64,000 bases of DNA from Nicotiana tabacum. Taxonomy: Eukaryota; Streptophyta; Magnoliopsida; Solanales; Solanaceae. Position 1 is the first letter of the stretch, and every line of letters begins with the position of its first letter. The translations under genes were made by a program, and so were the position numbers. The DNA lies in the NCBI RefSeq assembly GCF_000715075.1, contig NC_134082.1, positions 105,316,399 to 105,380,398 on the forward strand. The letters are read 5' to 3'. Below the pieces are notes generated by a model, which had not been told where the DNA came from, did no database searches, and saw only the letters and a list, made by a program, of their open reading frames with translations. This document shows, piece after piece, positions 47,743 to 58,358 of the stretch.

Positions 47743-48124
47743 TAGCCTGTTTGGCCAAGCTTCTTTTTGGCCAAATTTTTTCTTTTTTTTGTGGCCAAAA
47801 GCACTTTTGGCCAAAAATTGAGGTGTTTGTCCAAGCTTTTGGAAGGAAAAAAGTGCTTTTGAGGAGAAGCAGAAGCAGTTTTGGAGAAGCAGAAAAAATA
47901 GTTTCTCTCCAAAAACACTTTTTTGAGAAGCACTTTTGAGAAAAATACACTTAGAAGTAGTTTTTTAAAGCTTGGTCAAACACTAATTGCTGCTCAGAAG
48001 TGTTTTTCAAACTAGTTAATCAAACACAACTGTTTCTCACCAAAAGTACTTTTGAGAAAATCACTTTTGAAAAAAACACACTTTTCAAAATAAGCTGATT
48101 TTTGCAGCTTGGCCAAACGGGCTA
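47743..48124. mobile_element. Tourist-like MITE, 382 bp
   Basis: Terminal inverted repeats TAGCCTGTTTGGCCAAGCT (left) and AGCTTGGCCAAACGGGCTA (right) match at 18 of 19 positions. The flanks are TTA (47740-47742 and 48125-48127), the 3-bp duplication of PIF/Harbinger-type elements. The interior has many AAGCACTTTTG and CAAAAGTGCTT words in both orientations. Reading frames in it are not genes. Confidence 0.8.
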
Positions 48125-48127
48125 TTA

Positions 48128-50261
48128 GTGAGAGAAACAACAATATTAGCATCTATTGCAGTAATTTGAACTGTTTTCTGAATTAAACAATAGATTAGGA
48201 AATTACAGATCACGTATTTTAATTTGATGGTTTCACCACCTTACAAATGTTTATGTCCATGCCGAGTTTACGATCTTTCATCATGTGCGGTGTCTTTTCA
48301 ATAGCCTGAATATAGTATATACTAATCTATGATGGTATACACGTGTCAAATCATAAATGACTCTTTAAGCCTTTTCAAAAAATCTATCAGCTAATTAAAG
48401 GCTAACATATTAAAGGAGAATATAAGAGATGCGCTAATTACCTCACTACAAAACATTAGGGAAGAATCATCAGATCTCAGCTTTGAATTCCAGTAGAGTA
48501 GAAGTAAAAAAAATATTAAATAATTTCTTTTATTTGTCTATGTTTTAGTGAATACAATTACTCGAATTTTGTATTCAAAGAAAATAGCAAATACCAGTAA
48601 AATAATCAAACTGACCCAATCATCGTCAGAAAGCAAAATACCTAACTACACATAAATGAGTGGAAAGTAGTAGTTGCGAGTTGCGACTGATCAATTCGAA
48701 GATTATTATTGCCGTATTAGTGTTTCGTAAGTTTTTAAATCAGACGATATTACAAAACCAAACCGACCTTGCCTTAACATAAGATATAGAAAAGTGATGC
48801 ATATAGAAAAGTGATGCATAAAGGAAATAAATTATATATGGCTTTGGTTTTGCGGTTTGCCCCCGGGGCGGTAGTGGAACGAACATAAAAGAATATTTAG
48901 TGGTCTTTCCATATAGTGAGTTTTATGATTTTTTCAATTAACTAACTTACAAAAACAATTAAAGAATATTGGAAATAGATTACGTGGCATATACTGCACA
49001 ACGTAGTCCCGACCATAGCCAGAAAATAATTAGACTGAAATTTAGATAAAAAGACGAACTTAAAAGTGGTGGCCTTAAACTGGGTACACGATTTCTTCTT
49101 TTCTTATGTCTCAAAAAACTTTCTCCCTAAAAATATGAAAAAGTTTCGATCGGTGATTTATTTAATGCATGTTCTTCTAATTTTAAGATATCGTCTGAAA
49201 ATAAAACACTTGAACATTTTGCAACTTACATAGAAAAAATTCAAATAATGATATCTGAAACTCATTCATTGTTATGTATGAGAACTTAAGTTATATATAG
49301 TGTCAATTTAACAGTATGTCTTACAAACTTTAATTTATCGGTGCTGGTAATAAAATAATAATTGTTGAAAACAAACTAGTGATCATTAAAGTAACTAGTA
49401 CGGGTTATATCTCAAGGATTTCAGTTTTGAGAATGACTTTTTCCTGATTGCAAATCATTATACAATTATCATCCTAACCTAGGTCATATTTAGCGACGTA
49501 GCTGTAAAAACACAAGTCTTAGTTCAACTTTAATTTTAAAAGGAGAGAGATTTGGGCCGAGGGAGGCAGTCAGACAGATATTTGGTTTTAGATCTTTTGA
49601 TGATTTTGTGGTGAAAATTTGTTCGAAGTTTCCACTGGGATTTTTATGTAAAGCATGTGGTGAGAAGGTAAGACGTCTCTGTTTTCTTATCCTGATATTT
49701 TTGGAAATGGATTTCCGAGTTAAGAATAAATGAACCAAGTATAGGCTTTTCTGTTTTTGCTTCGTATCTCCCTTTTCGCTTTTTTGCTTTTTATTTTCTC
49801 TGATAATTGAGCAACTAGAAAAAGAGTGATCAAATTTAGTTGCGTGTACATTATTCAGAAGCCGTCTGAGTGCGCACATAATCTAATAAAACCAAACTTA
49901 CTCGTATGATCAGGTTCTAATCATATCTTATCAAACATAAGTCAGCAATCATTTACTGAAACTCTTAAATTAAATGTGTTGGACTCCACAAAGCCCTATA
50001 TATAGTTTTGTCATTTGATAGCAGGAAAGCCCTTATAATAACGAATTACAGATACATGCAGAGCTTCATATCCCTAAATTTAGCTTAGATGTTTTCTTAA
50101 TCTAACCCTGCATAGGCATGCACCAAAACTCCAATTCACTTAACATATGGAGTAGTAAACTGAAAACAGTTCAATGTACAAACTGAAACTGTGAAAGTGG
50201 CCATGTGAGTCTATAATTAGTTCAGAGGTTTCCTTAAAAAATTTAAGAGATGTTAAGGGTG
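48128..50261. other. Intergenic region, nothing recognised
   Basis: 2.1 kb of AT-rich DNA without a convincing gene, RNA or repeat. The 129-codon minus-strand frame at 49490-49879 has no domain and Lys/Gln-rich low-complexity segments, and is not called. Confidence 0.5.
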
Positions 50262-50471
50262 TTTTTGATAGGAGTACGACATAAGTCATTTTTTTAAAAA
50301 GTACTGTAACTTATTTTCTGCCGGTGTTTGCTTGGAGAGTGGATAATACTTTTCAGAAATCAACTTACTAAATTTAACAATAATATTAGCAAATCATATA
50401 ATAGCATTTTGATAAATTTTAGAATATTAAGATTGCTAATAATATTATATTGTTGGTTAAAGCAATGATAC

Positions 50472-52639
50472 TGTTACACCCCGTAATTTCATGTTAGATT
50501 TCGTCTTAAGTGAATCAATATGAGCCGGAGAGTTGAAGGACCTTTACAAAGATAATGATGGGGTAAAACAAGTTTTAAGGAATTATCGCGAGCGTTGGAA
50601 GGTTCAGAAGCTAATCGAACCGAAGAAAATAAGTTTCGTAGAAAGTCGGCAAGTTGATAATGTTATAACACGTACTTGTGGGGTGAGACTAGAGTGTTTA
50701 AGATGATAAGAAGATAATGTTATGAGGTATTTTAGTCGTATGAGAGTCGTGCGCTAAGTTTTGAAATCAATCGAGTTGTAAAACAAAAGTCGACGAAAGT
50801 CGTCACAAATTACGTTTATAAACTTTAAGGAAATTTAGGTCAAATGTCACTAAGCTTTTCTCTCAACGTACTTGGATTTAATTATGGGGTGCTCCACCCA
50901 CCAAATTGAAGATCTATGAGTCTAGTTTCCAGCGTATTAAACCGTTCGTCGATACAATATCGGAGTAGAGAGAGATATTTGCGTTTTTGCGAGACCGCGG
51001 AAGCAGCTCCCTATGGGACCAACTTAGACGGTTGAGATATCTTGATATATATGTGATGCTTACAGCCCATTTTCGCTCGTTCTTTTTCACTCTATTCAGA
51101 CCCCTAGAGAACTAAAAACTTTCTCTCAAAGTTCTCTCATGATCCAAGACCCAAACAAAGGACAAACAACACAATCAAGTGTCGGGAATCCCATGGCGCT
51201 AATGAGTTTCTTGTTCTTCTTGTGATTGCTGATTTTTATTGTGGTCCCAGCTCGTGTTGGGGGTTGTTTTAAGTGGTTTAAGTTATGTAAAATAATTTCC
51301 CAAAGTTTTCATGTCGACCTAGGTGATTTCAAGTCTTCCAAAGTGATTCTAGTACCGAGAAACCCGAAATGCTTGCTAGTTTTGCTTCCTTGTTCTTGTG
51401 GCTGCGTTGGAAGGATACTTCGTGGTGAAGTAATCTCAAATAGGAGCTTTTATATTTTTTTTAAAGGTAAGGAACATCTTACTCTACATGTATTTAAGCT
51501 TATCCAAGTTGCAGCTAAGTCGTTGAAGCTAGAACTTGTGAAATATCTATCGAAGGGCTTGTTAGTAATGTTGTGATTAGTCGACTGTTTGTGAGGCTTA
51601 GTATGATTATTATTGATGTCTTTTGGGTTGTTTGGTAATTTTTTAACTTGTGGTAAGTCATATAAATAGGGGAGGTTCTGCCCGTTTTATCGTAAAATAG
51701 GTTGCGGTCGATATATAATATGCTTAAACGATAACGATAGTATTATTTCTCCTATTGTAGGGTGTAGACTGAGGAGCCGTAACATTTACATAGCTTGAGG
51801 TTGGGAAGTATATACAAGGTATGTGAGGCTATCCCTTTCTTTCTTTTGCACGACTCTGATTGTACGTAACGTAAACGAACGAGCTTTCAAAGATACTCCA
51901 CTTTTAGAAGCTAGCAGTACTTACATTGTTTCCCTTCTTATGGAACGATTGGTGTTGATGTTGATGTTGCTTATCTTATTCTTATGTTATCAATGTTGTT
52001 GGTATTTTCTGATTCTTATAAGATTCATGATGAAGAGTTAGCCCTAATAACATATACGGAGGATATCGACCTTACGTCTCTCCGAACGATTCTGAATGTG
52101 ATTCATATGAGTCCAGCATGCAATATATATATGTACCTATTTTACTCTACTGAGCCGCGCTATAGTTGGCCGGGTATGGTACCTATTATGCAACCACTGA
52201 TCAGTTGGGTTTTACCGAGCTCCACGTGGTCGGCTATGATTCTACCGAACTTTATGATGGTCGGGTACGTTTTTACTGAGTTAGTATACTTATGTACATA
52301 TGTTTATGACCATGTCCCGACCTTTATGATGTTTATGTACTCTTAGAGGCTTGTAGACAGATGTCATGTATATGGATACTTGTATGGCCTTGTCGGCCTA
52401 TGTTTTGAGTGTACAAATGATTATGTCGGTCTTATAGGCCTGTATGTCATATGTATAAGTTTGTATATCATGTTGGGTCATCTATGTCGAGTATTCCTTT
52501 ATATTTTATTCTAGTTATCTCATGACAGCCTTCCGGCCCATTTACGCATGATGGTATGATAAGAAAGATACATTATGTTGATACTTGGTTGAGTAAGGAA
52601 CCGGGTGCCCGTCACGGTCCTTCAGTTTGGGTCGTAATA
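50472..52639 (+). mobile_element. 2.2-kb solo LTR
   Basis: Begins TGTTACACCCCGTAATTTC and ends GTTTGGGTCGTAATA (an expected terminal CA has changed). It is flanked by perfect GATAC at 50467-50471 and 52640-52644. There is no internal domain, primer-binding site or second LTR within it. TGTTACACCCCG starts are common for plant gypsy LTRs. The frames at 51226-51576 and 51984-52346 have no recognised domain and are treated as LTR sequence. Confidence 0.85.
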
Positions 52640-52653
52640 GATACAATGTAAAG

Positions 52654-53075
52654 GTTAAATAGCACAGTCTAGCCGGTTTTTGGACTGGTCATTCAAAAAT
52701 AGCCAGTGTTTACCAAGTCAATAAAAAATAGTCACTATTTTACTGCAACAGAGACCGGTTCAGCATAATATACTGGAGTTCGGTGCACCTGTGTATGAAC
52801 TTCCAGCATATTATGCTGGACCGGTATACTTTGCTGGTTCCAGTATAATATACTGAAGATTGGAGCACCGGTGCTCCAAACTCCAGTATATTATGTTGGA
52901 CCGGTATATTATATTGGAACTCCAGTATATTATGCTGGAGTATTTTTTCGGATTTTGAATAGTGTTTTCGTTCAAATTTATCTTTACATAAAAAGTGGCT
53001 AAATTTCGATTACCTTTGAAATTGTGGCTATTTTTGAATGACCACTTATAAATCTGGCTATTTTTGAATTTCTCC
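52654..53075. mobile_element. MITE with 10-bp target duplication and TGCTGGA palindromes
   Basis: A 422-bp element between copies of CAATGTAAAG (52644-52653, 53076-53085), a length that fits Mutator-like MITEs. The ends are imperfect inverted repeats built from TCATTCAAAAATAGCCA. The interior has repeated CTCCAGTATATTATGCTGGA-like palindromes and a perfect 18-bp palindrome (52861-52878). Confidence 0.75.
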
Positions 53076-53415
53076 CAATGTAAAGAGTTGAGATAATTGT
53101 GAGTGAAACTGACTTTTCATCGGACACTAGAAAATAACCTCTTTTCTCAAAAACATTATCAGTCACCAAACACGCCCTAAAACTTCTGAAAACTTTCTTT
53201 CCTTTCAAACAAAAACAAAAACAAAAACATAGACAAGAGTCACAAGACAAGGGCAGGGCCTAAGAAACTAAGCCAAAGAAAGGGGATAGTGACAAATGAA
53301 AAAACAACCCTATAGAATGGATGATCACATGAGGGAGACCTTGCCAACAAACCTTCTCTTGTCCTTAGGTTAGCTGACAATACTGCCATGCTTAACAGAT
53401 TAAACAGCTTGCTAA

Positions 53416-54597
53416 TACCATCTCCAACCCTAACACTAAATTTCACATCAAAATGATGTAACACCAAATTTATTCTAACTATTACACTATTTTTTACACC
53501 AAAAAACAATATTTCTTCTCTCTTCTATATTATATTATTATCTTCTATTTAAATTTTATTTTTTTTCCTTCAAACAAATACTATTTTTTTTTCTTTTTTC
53601 CATATTCATTATATATAATTCACATTCATTACTTATATAATTATTTATTACAAAATTATTTTAAAGGATAAATCAACTAAAAGTGAAATCATTGATAAAC
53701 GATAATTAAATAAATATTACATTATAGTCAAATTTAATTCAAGTACCACATAAATATTTAACTTTCGCCTCTATTCTCCCATAAATGCTCGATTAATGCA
53801 TTACGCAGTGCGAAATGCGCATCGTTATCCTTAATTTTTTGTGTCGAGCTAAAAATTGTTCAAATCGGTGACGAACTTGAATTCCATTGACGATCCAAAT
53901 CTTCGTGAATTTTTGCGACATGAACAAAAACGAATAATCGATAAAAGAAGTCAACAATTTCAACAACCACAAGCACAACAATCTTCTACCCGGTTCTCTC
54001 AGTATTTTGGTAATTTTGGTGCACCTGGAAATGACATAGGGGATTACTAAACTTATGTTTTATGTTTTTTAATGTAATTTCAATTTTAATGTATCCTCAT
54101 TTGATGTACTTTAATAATAATATATTTTTATTTTATGTATTGTTAATTTTCTTTTTTAAATTTTAGTTTTAACTTTTCAATTTTAGAAACATTAGATATC
54201 TTACATTTGCATTTTTTATTTTTTAATAATGGTTATATTTCTTTTTATACAATTATAATAATAATAAAATTAACTTATAATTTTATATAAATATAATATA
54301 TACAAAAATTAATATATCAAAAAAATAGGATATAAAATTAAAATTATAAAAATCTTAATAGAAAAATTAATTATATACACAATATATGATAAATTAAAAA
54401 TCCAAAAAATAAAAAGATGAATAAAATAATAATAAACCAAATTTGGTGTGATGAATAGTGTTGCACCAAATTTGGTGCAACACTATTCATGCTCTATAAT
54501 GATGCAAGATTTGGTGTTCCATTGGAGGAAAAAACACCAAATTTTGCACCAAATTTGAATTTGATGCAAATTTTGGTGCAGCCTTGGAGATGGCCTT
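53416..54597. mobile_element. PIF/Harbinger-like non-autonomous element, 1.2 kb
   Basis: The ends ACCATCTCCAACC (left) and the reverse complement GGCCATCTCCAAGG (right) match the GGCCATCTCCAA type of plant Harbinger elements, with TAA/TTA next to them. Inside are AT-rich DNA, a 40-bp perfect palindrome (54451-54490) near the right end, and a 64-codon Gln-rich fragment (53856-54050: DDPNLREFLRHEQKRI to FGNFGAPGNDIGDY). The fragment looks like the C-terminal end of a longer plant transposon-associated protein. Confidence 0.65.
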
Positions 54598-54749
54598 AGC
54601 ACAGAAAAATTACGAAGCAATTTGCTGCTTTAAATATTTCAACAACAACAAGCTAAGTGGAATGAAAGGAAAGATGATCAATTGCCTATTAGCCTTTTAC
54701 TCTAATTCTCGCCTTCAACACATGCCTTCATGTTCTCGATAAATTAAAT

Positions 54750-54928
54750 AGAGGCGGAGCCAGAATTTAAAGCTTATGGGTTCAGAATTGTAGCTCTTCT
54801 AAGTTGTTGAGTTCTAAATTAATAATATGCATGTACATATTATATAAATTTCTTAAGTTAAATATAGAGTTTAAATCAAAGTTAGTGAGTTTGGCCAAGA
54901 CGTAAGTTGAAGGCTAGCTCCGCCCCTG
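54750..54928. mobile_element. Small MITE, GGCGGAGC ends
   Basis: About 180 bp, with left end GAGGCGGAGCCAG and right end CTAGCTCCGCCCCTG, an inverted repeat of about 13 bp. This end type is common among hAT-like MITEs of Solanaceae. A clear 8-bp target duplication is not seen. Confidence 0.6.
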
Positions 54929-56369
54929 AAGTTGAAGAGTGCATGTCATATCTAATTAATCATCTCTTCCCAATACTCTTTCGGCCTACTTCTAGCTCTC
55001 CTTAGACCCACCTTTTGAATCGCTAACTAATTGAAAGCCGCTGTGGTTCTAATAATGAAGTATGTTGCCGTGATATAATACTTTCTTTATGTTCTTTTGA
55101 TAAGATTAGATAAGTATTTTCAAGTAATTATTAATTAAACTTAAAAAGTTCTTCGAAATCCTCTTAACACTAAACCCACAGCTAGCTAGCACTGCCTCCA
55201 TGCTAGCTTAGAAAAATACTTTAATTTGCAATATACTATTATATGACTTGTCTCTTCACAATACATCATTTTTTATAATAATAGTAGTGTCGAATTAATT
55301 TGAACATATCTCGATTTATTTATCGGGTGAGTGCAATCTTCCATTTGTACAAGTACAGAAAAAAGGTGAATCAGTTTAACGGAAAGAATTTATCTAGAAT
55401 TATTTGAACCTTAGTGCCCACTGCTACTACTCTAATTGTTTGATCGTTGGACCACCCTCTTAGGGACCTCTTTCTAGTATACCATTAAGGATGTAAAATG
55501 GAATATCACTTAATTAACAAAAAAATACTTCTCTCGTCTCGTTATCCGTGATTTCATTTTTCCAAGAGAAAACTCAATATTTATACCAAGTTAAGCTCGA
55601 AATTGTTGGCTCCACCCTATCTAGAGCGAAAAAGGACGAAATTTTTTATTTTGTATCTCATGTAACTGGTGACATTTTTTTTGTCTCACAATTTTATGGA
55701 TCCAGAAGTATAAGATTGGGGTCCACAAATTTATGAGATAAAAAAGGAGTCTCACACATTAATTGTGTGATACACACAAGAAAACTTCTCGAAAAACGAC
55801 TAGTTGGTAGCGTTGAGTCTCGTAAAGCGGGAGATATACTTAACCAAATCTTTTAAATAAAGAACCATTCTTTTGCAAAAAAATAGATAACTATAAGCTG
55901 CTTTAGCAATGTATGCGAGGACCCCAGGAGTATCTTTTATTTCTTTGTTTTGTTACATTATTCCCTTTGGAGTTTGGAGTTGTTTCTAGGCCTATATTAT
56001 TGGACAAAGAAAAAGAAAAGAGATAGGCAAGACTGGGCGATTTGTAGCCGTACCTTATTTTTATGCCATCTTTTAACATATACTCTATTTTTAAAAATTA
56101 TTGATTTTATAACCAACTAACAAAAAATCAGTAATAATATGACTATTATATCCCTTCCAAAACATATAAAAGATGCATCAAGCATACCCAGAATCAAATT
56201 CCAGATCTTCTTCGTATCTCCTCCATCAGTCCGTCTCTCTTGAGATCGCCTCTCGTAAATCAAATTTGAACCAGATTCAAATTCCACATTCAAAATTACA
56301 AAATACATTGTAAGTATTCAAATTCATCTTCAGAATTCAAAATAGTTTGTGAATTACATGTTTTCTGAT
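54929..56369. other. AT-rich region without recognised gene
   Basis: 1.4 kb. The stretch from 55520 (CTCTCGTCTCGTTATCCGTG) resembles one end of a Stowaway-like MITE, but the other end is not found. The segment 56190-56340 is less AT-rich and may be part of the following Mutator-like element or a captured exon. No domain is recognised. Confidence 0.45.
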
Positions 56370-56595
56370 TGATTAATTGAAGTTGTTTGACGAACTTCAC
56401 TGATATGCTGAATTTGCTTTCTAAATCTATTTGATGATGAATTCTAACATTCTAATCCGACAAATATGCTGAAACAAGCTGAAGTTATTTAGTTCATATC
56501 TAAAAAATTCAGCAAAACGAGCTAGCAAATAACACAACGAAGAAAAAATTATATTAAAATATTATATGAGTGTTTTAATATTTAAAACACCTATG

Positions 56596-57035
56596 CGCAA
56601 AAAACTTCGGCATAGGTGCCGAAGTTTTTTAGTTAATATTTAAAAATTTCAGCAGGAGGAGCTGAAGTTTTCCTATTACACTAGGTAAAATAAAAAATAA
56701 AACATCAATTAAAATTTCATATTGCACAAAAAACTTCGGCATAGGTGTTGAAGTTTTTTAGTTAATATTTACAAATTTCAGCATGAGGAGCTGAAGTTTT
56801 CCTATTACACTGGGTAAAAAAAATAAAACATCAATTAAAATTTCATATTGCACAAAAAACTTCAGCAGGAGGAGCTGAAGTTTTCCTCCTACACTGGGTA
56901 AAAAATAAAACATAAATTAAAATTTCATATTGCAAAAAAAAACTTCAGCACAGATGCTGAAGTTCTTTAGTTAATCTGTAAAAACTTCGGCTAATGGAGC
57001 TGAAGTTTTCCTCCCACACTATGTATTTTATTATC
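56596..57035 (+). repeat. Tandem units of 80-128 bp carrying inverted AACTTCRGC motifs
   Basis: Four units starting at about 56596, 56724, 56850 and 56931. Full units read CAAAAAACTTCGGCATAGGT, GCCGAAGTTTTTTAGTTAAT, then TTTCAGCAGGAGGAGCTGAA and a spacer with CATCAATTAAAATTTCATAT. The third unit lacks the first half. Each unit holds two short hairpins. Confidence 0.9.
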
Positions 57036-57493
57036 ATTTTTTGGAAAAACTTCATACTAAAAAATGCTTATGTTTTCAGGAATATGTAAAATATTTTTCA
57101 TATAATTTTTTGTATGCTGAAGTTTTTTTAGTTCATCTGCTAAAAATGCTTAATATTTTGTCGTGCAATATGTAATTTTCGGATAAGTTTTTTGTTAATT
57201 GTTCTGTTATTTTCTAAGTTTAAAAAGAACTTTTAGTTCATGCTTGAAGTTTTCATCAAGCACTGTGTATTTTATTATGATATTTTTTAAAAACGTCATA
57301 CCAAAAAATGCTAAATATTCGGATTAGTTTTTGTTAATTCCTGCTGAAGTTATATAGTTCATTTCATCTGCTATTTTTCGACTTTGAATAGAATTAATAT
57401 TAAAAAAATACAGAAAAAATTTAAAACAAAAACTGAATATTTCATTAAACATCAAAAAAGATAAATTAAATTACATAAATAACAAAAAAAAAA

Positions 57494-57718
57494 CTAATCG
57501 TCCATATCATCATCATCATCGTCGTCACTACCAGATGGACGAGCATCTTCATCAGCAAGATTATCAAATATTGCATGCATCACAAACGTATCAAGCTTGT
57601 TGTTAATTTCTTCCAGCTCCATGTCGTACTTGTGTATGAGCTCATCCAGTTTCAACTCAAAAACCCCTATAATGTCTTGCTTGATTTTTTCCACTATTTG
57701 CCTGATGACAGCATCCAT
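57494..57718 (-). CDS. Small acidic coiled-coil protein, poly-Asp tail
   Basis: An uninterrupted 74-codon frame, start ATG 57718-57716. It reads MDAVIRQIVEKIKQDII, then heptad-like ELKLDELIHKYDMELEEI, and ends in a run of Asp (SGSDDDDDDDMDD). A longer frame extends upstream to 57916, but TATATAAG at 57791-57798 (minus) lies 73-80 bp before the chosen ATG, so the short form is preferred. I recognise no family. General form (helical N-terminus, poly-Asp C-terminus) is like the ORF at 61697-62230 on the same strand. It lies divergently upstream of the transposase. Whether it is expressed is unknown. Confidence 0.5.
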   Translation of the reverse strand: MDAVIRQIVEKIKQDIIGVFELKLDELIHKYDMELEEINNKLDTFVMHAIFDNLADEDARPSGSDDDDDDDMDD

Positions 57719-57790
57719 TTTTTCCTTTTTGTATTTTATGTCTGCTAAAATATATGTGTTTGAGTGAATAAACTCACAAGGAATAGCGTG

Positions 57791-57798
57791 CTTATATA
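57791..57798 (-). promoter_or_regulatory. TATA box of the small acidic ORF
   Basis: TATATAAG on the minus strand, 73 bp or so from the ATG at 57718. The best evidence that this small frame is a gene. Confidence 0.5.
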
Positions 57799-58358
57799 GG
57801 GGAAAAAACTTCTGCATGGTATATGAAAAGGCAAAGAGAAATTTTAAACTTTGTCTAATGAAAAGAGTGCATGAATGTGATAGGAATGTAATTATTACAC
57901 TAACACATACCCCCAATGCAATATAATTACTACTTTAATTATGTAAGTTACTCATGTATACTATGCAATTAATGCTGAAACATGCTCAAGTTTGTTGAAT
58001 TCATTTGCTAAAACTTCAGCCCAATGTGTTGACGTTCTTTAGTTCATTTCTAAAATCTTCAGCACCTAATGAGCTGAAGTTGTTTTCCCTGCATTCATGA
58101 ATCCCTGTCATACAGCTTTTTCAAAAAAACTTCAGCTGATATGCTGAAGTTATTAAGCTTATTTCTAAAAACTTTTGCACTTAATAAGCTGAAGTTTTCT
58201 GTGCAACATTCATTAATTATATCATACATCTTTTTCCGAAAAATTTCAGCAGAAGATGCCTAAGTGATTTAGTTCATTTGTAAAAATTCCAGCACAAACA
58301 ACCTAAAAATTCTTCTGTTCACTTTCCTAATACTTGCCACTAAACATGAATCTGCAAG

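Larger units (their letters stand above)
50262..53176. mobile_element. MITE-like element split by two later insertions
   Basis: The left end (AAGGGTGTTTTTGATAGG, 50262 on) and the right end (reverse complement TAGGGCGTGTTTGGTGACT, ending near 53176) look like an imperfect inverted repeat of about 80 bp, with TTATTTTCT and CGGTGTTTG shared further in. Removing the solo LTR (50472-52639) and the MITE (52654-53075) brings the halves together. The target duplication is unclear, so this is tentative. Confidence 0.4.

Noticed and set aside
47532..47950. Frames of 74-133 codons near the right edge of the outer element
   Set aside because: They run across the MITE at 47743-48124 and its inverted repeats; not conserved coding.
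49490..49879. 129-codon minus-strand frame
   Set aside because: No domain, no TATA box or splice context; AT-rich intergenic DNA.
55520..55760. Possible Stowaway MITE beginning CTCTCGTCTCG
   Set aside because: Only one end is visible and no TA duplication pair was found, so it is mentioned in the region note and not called.
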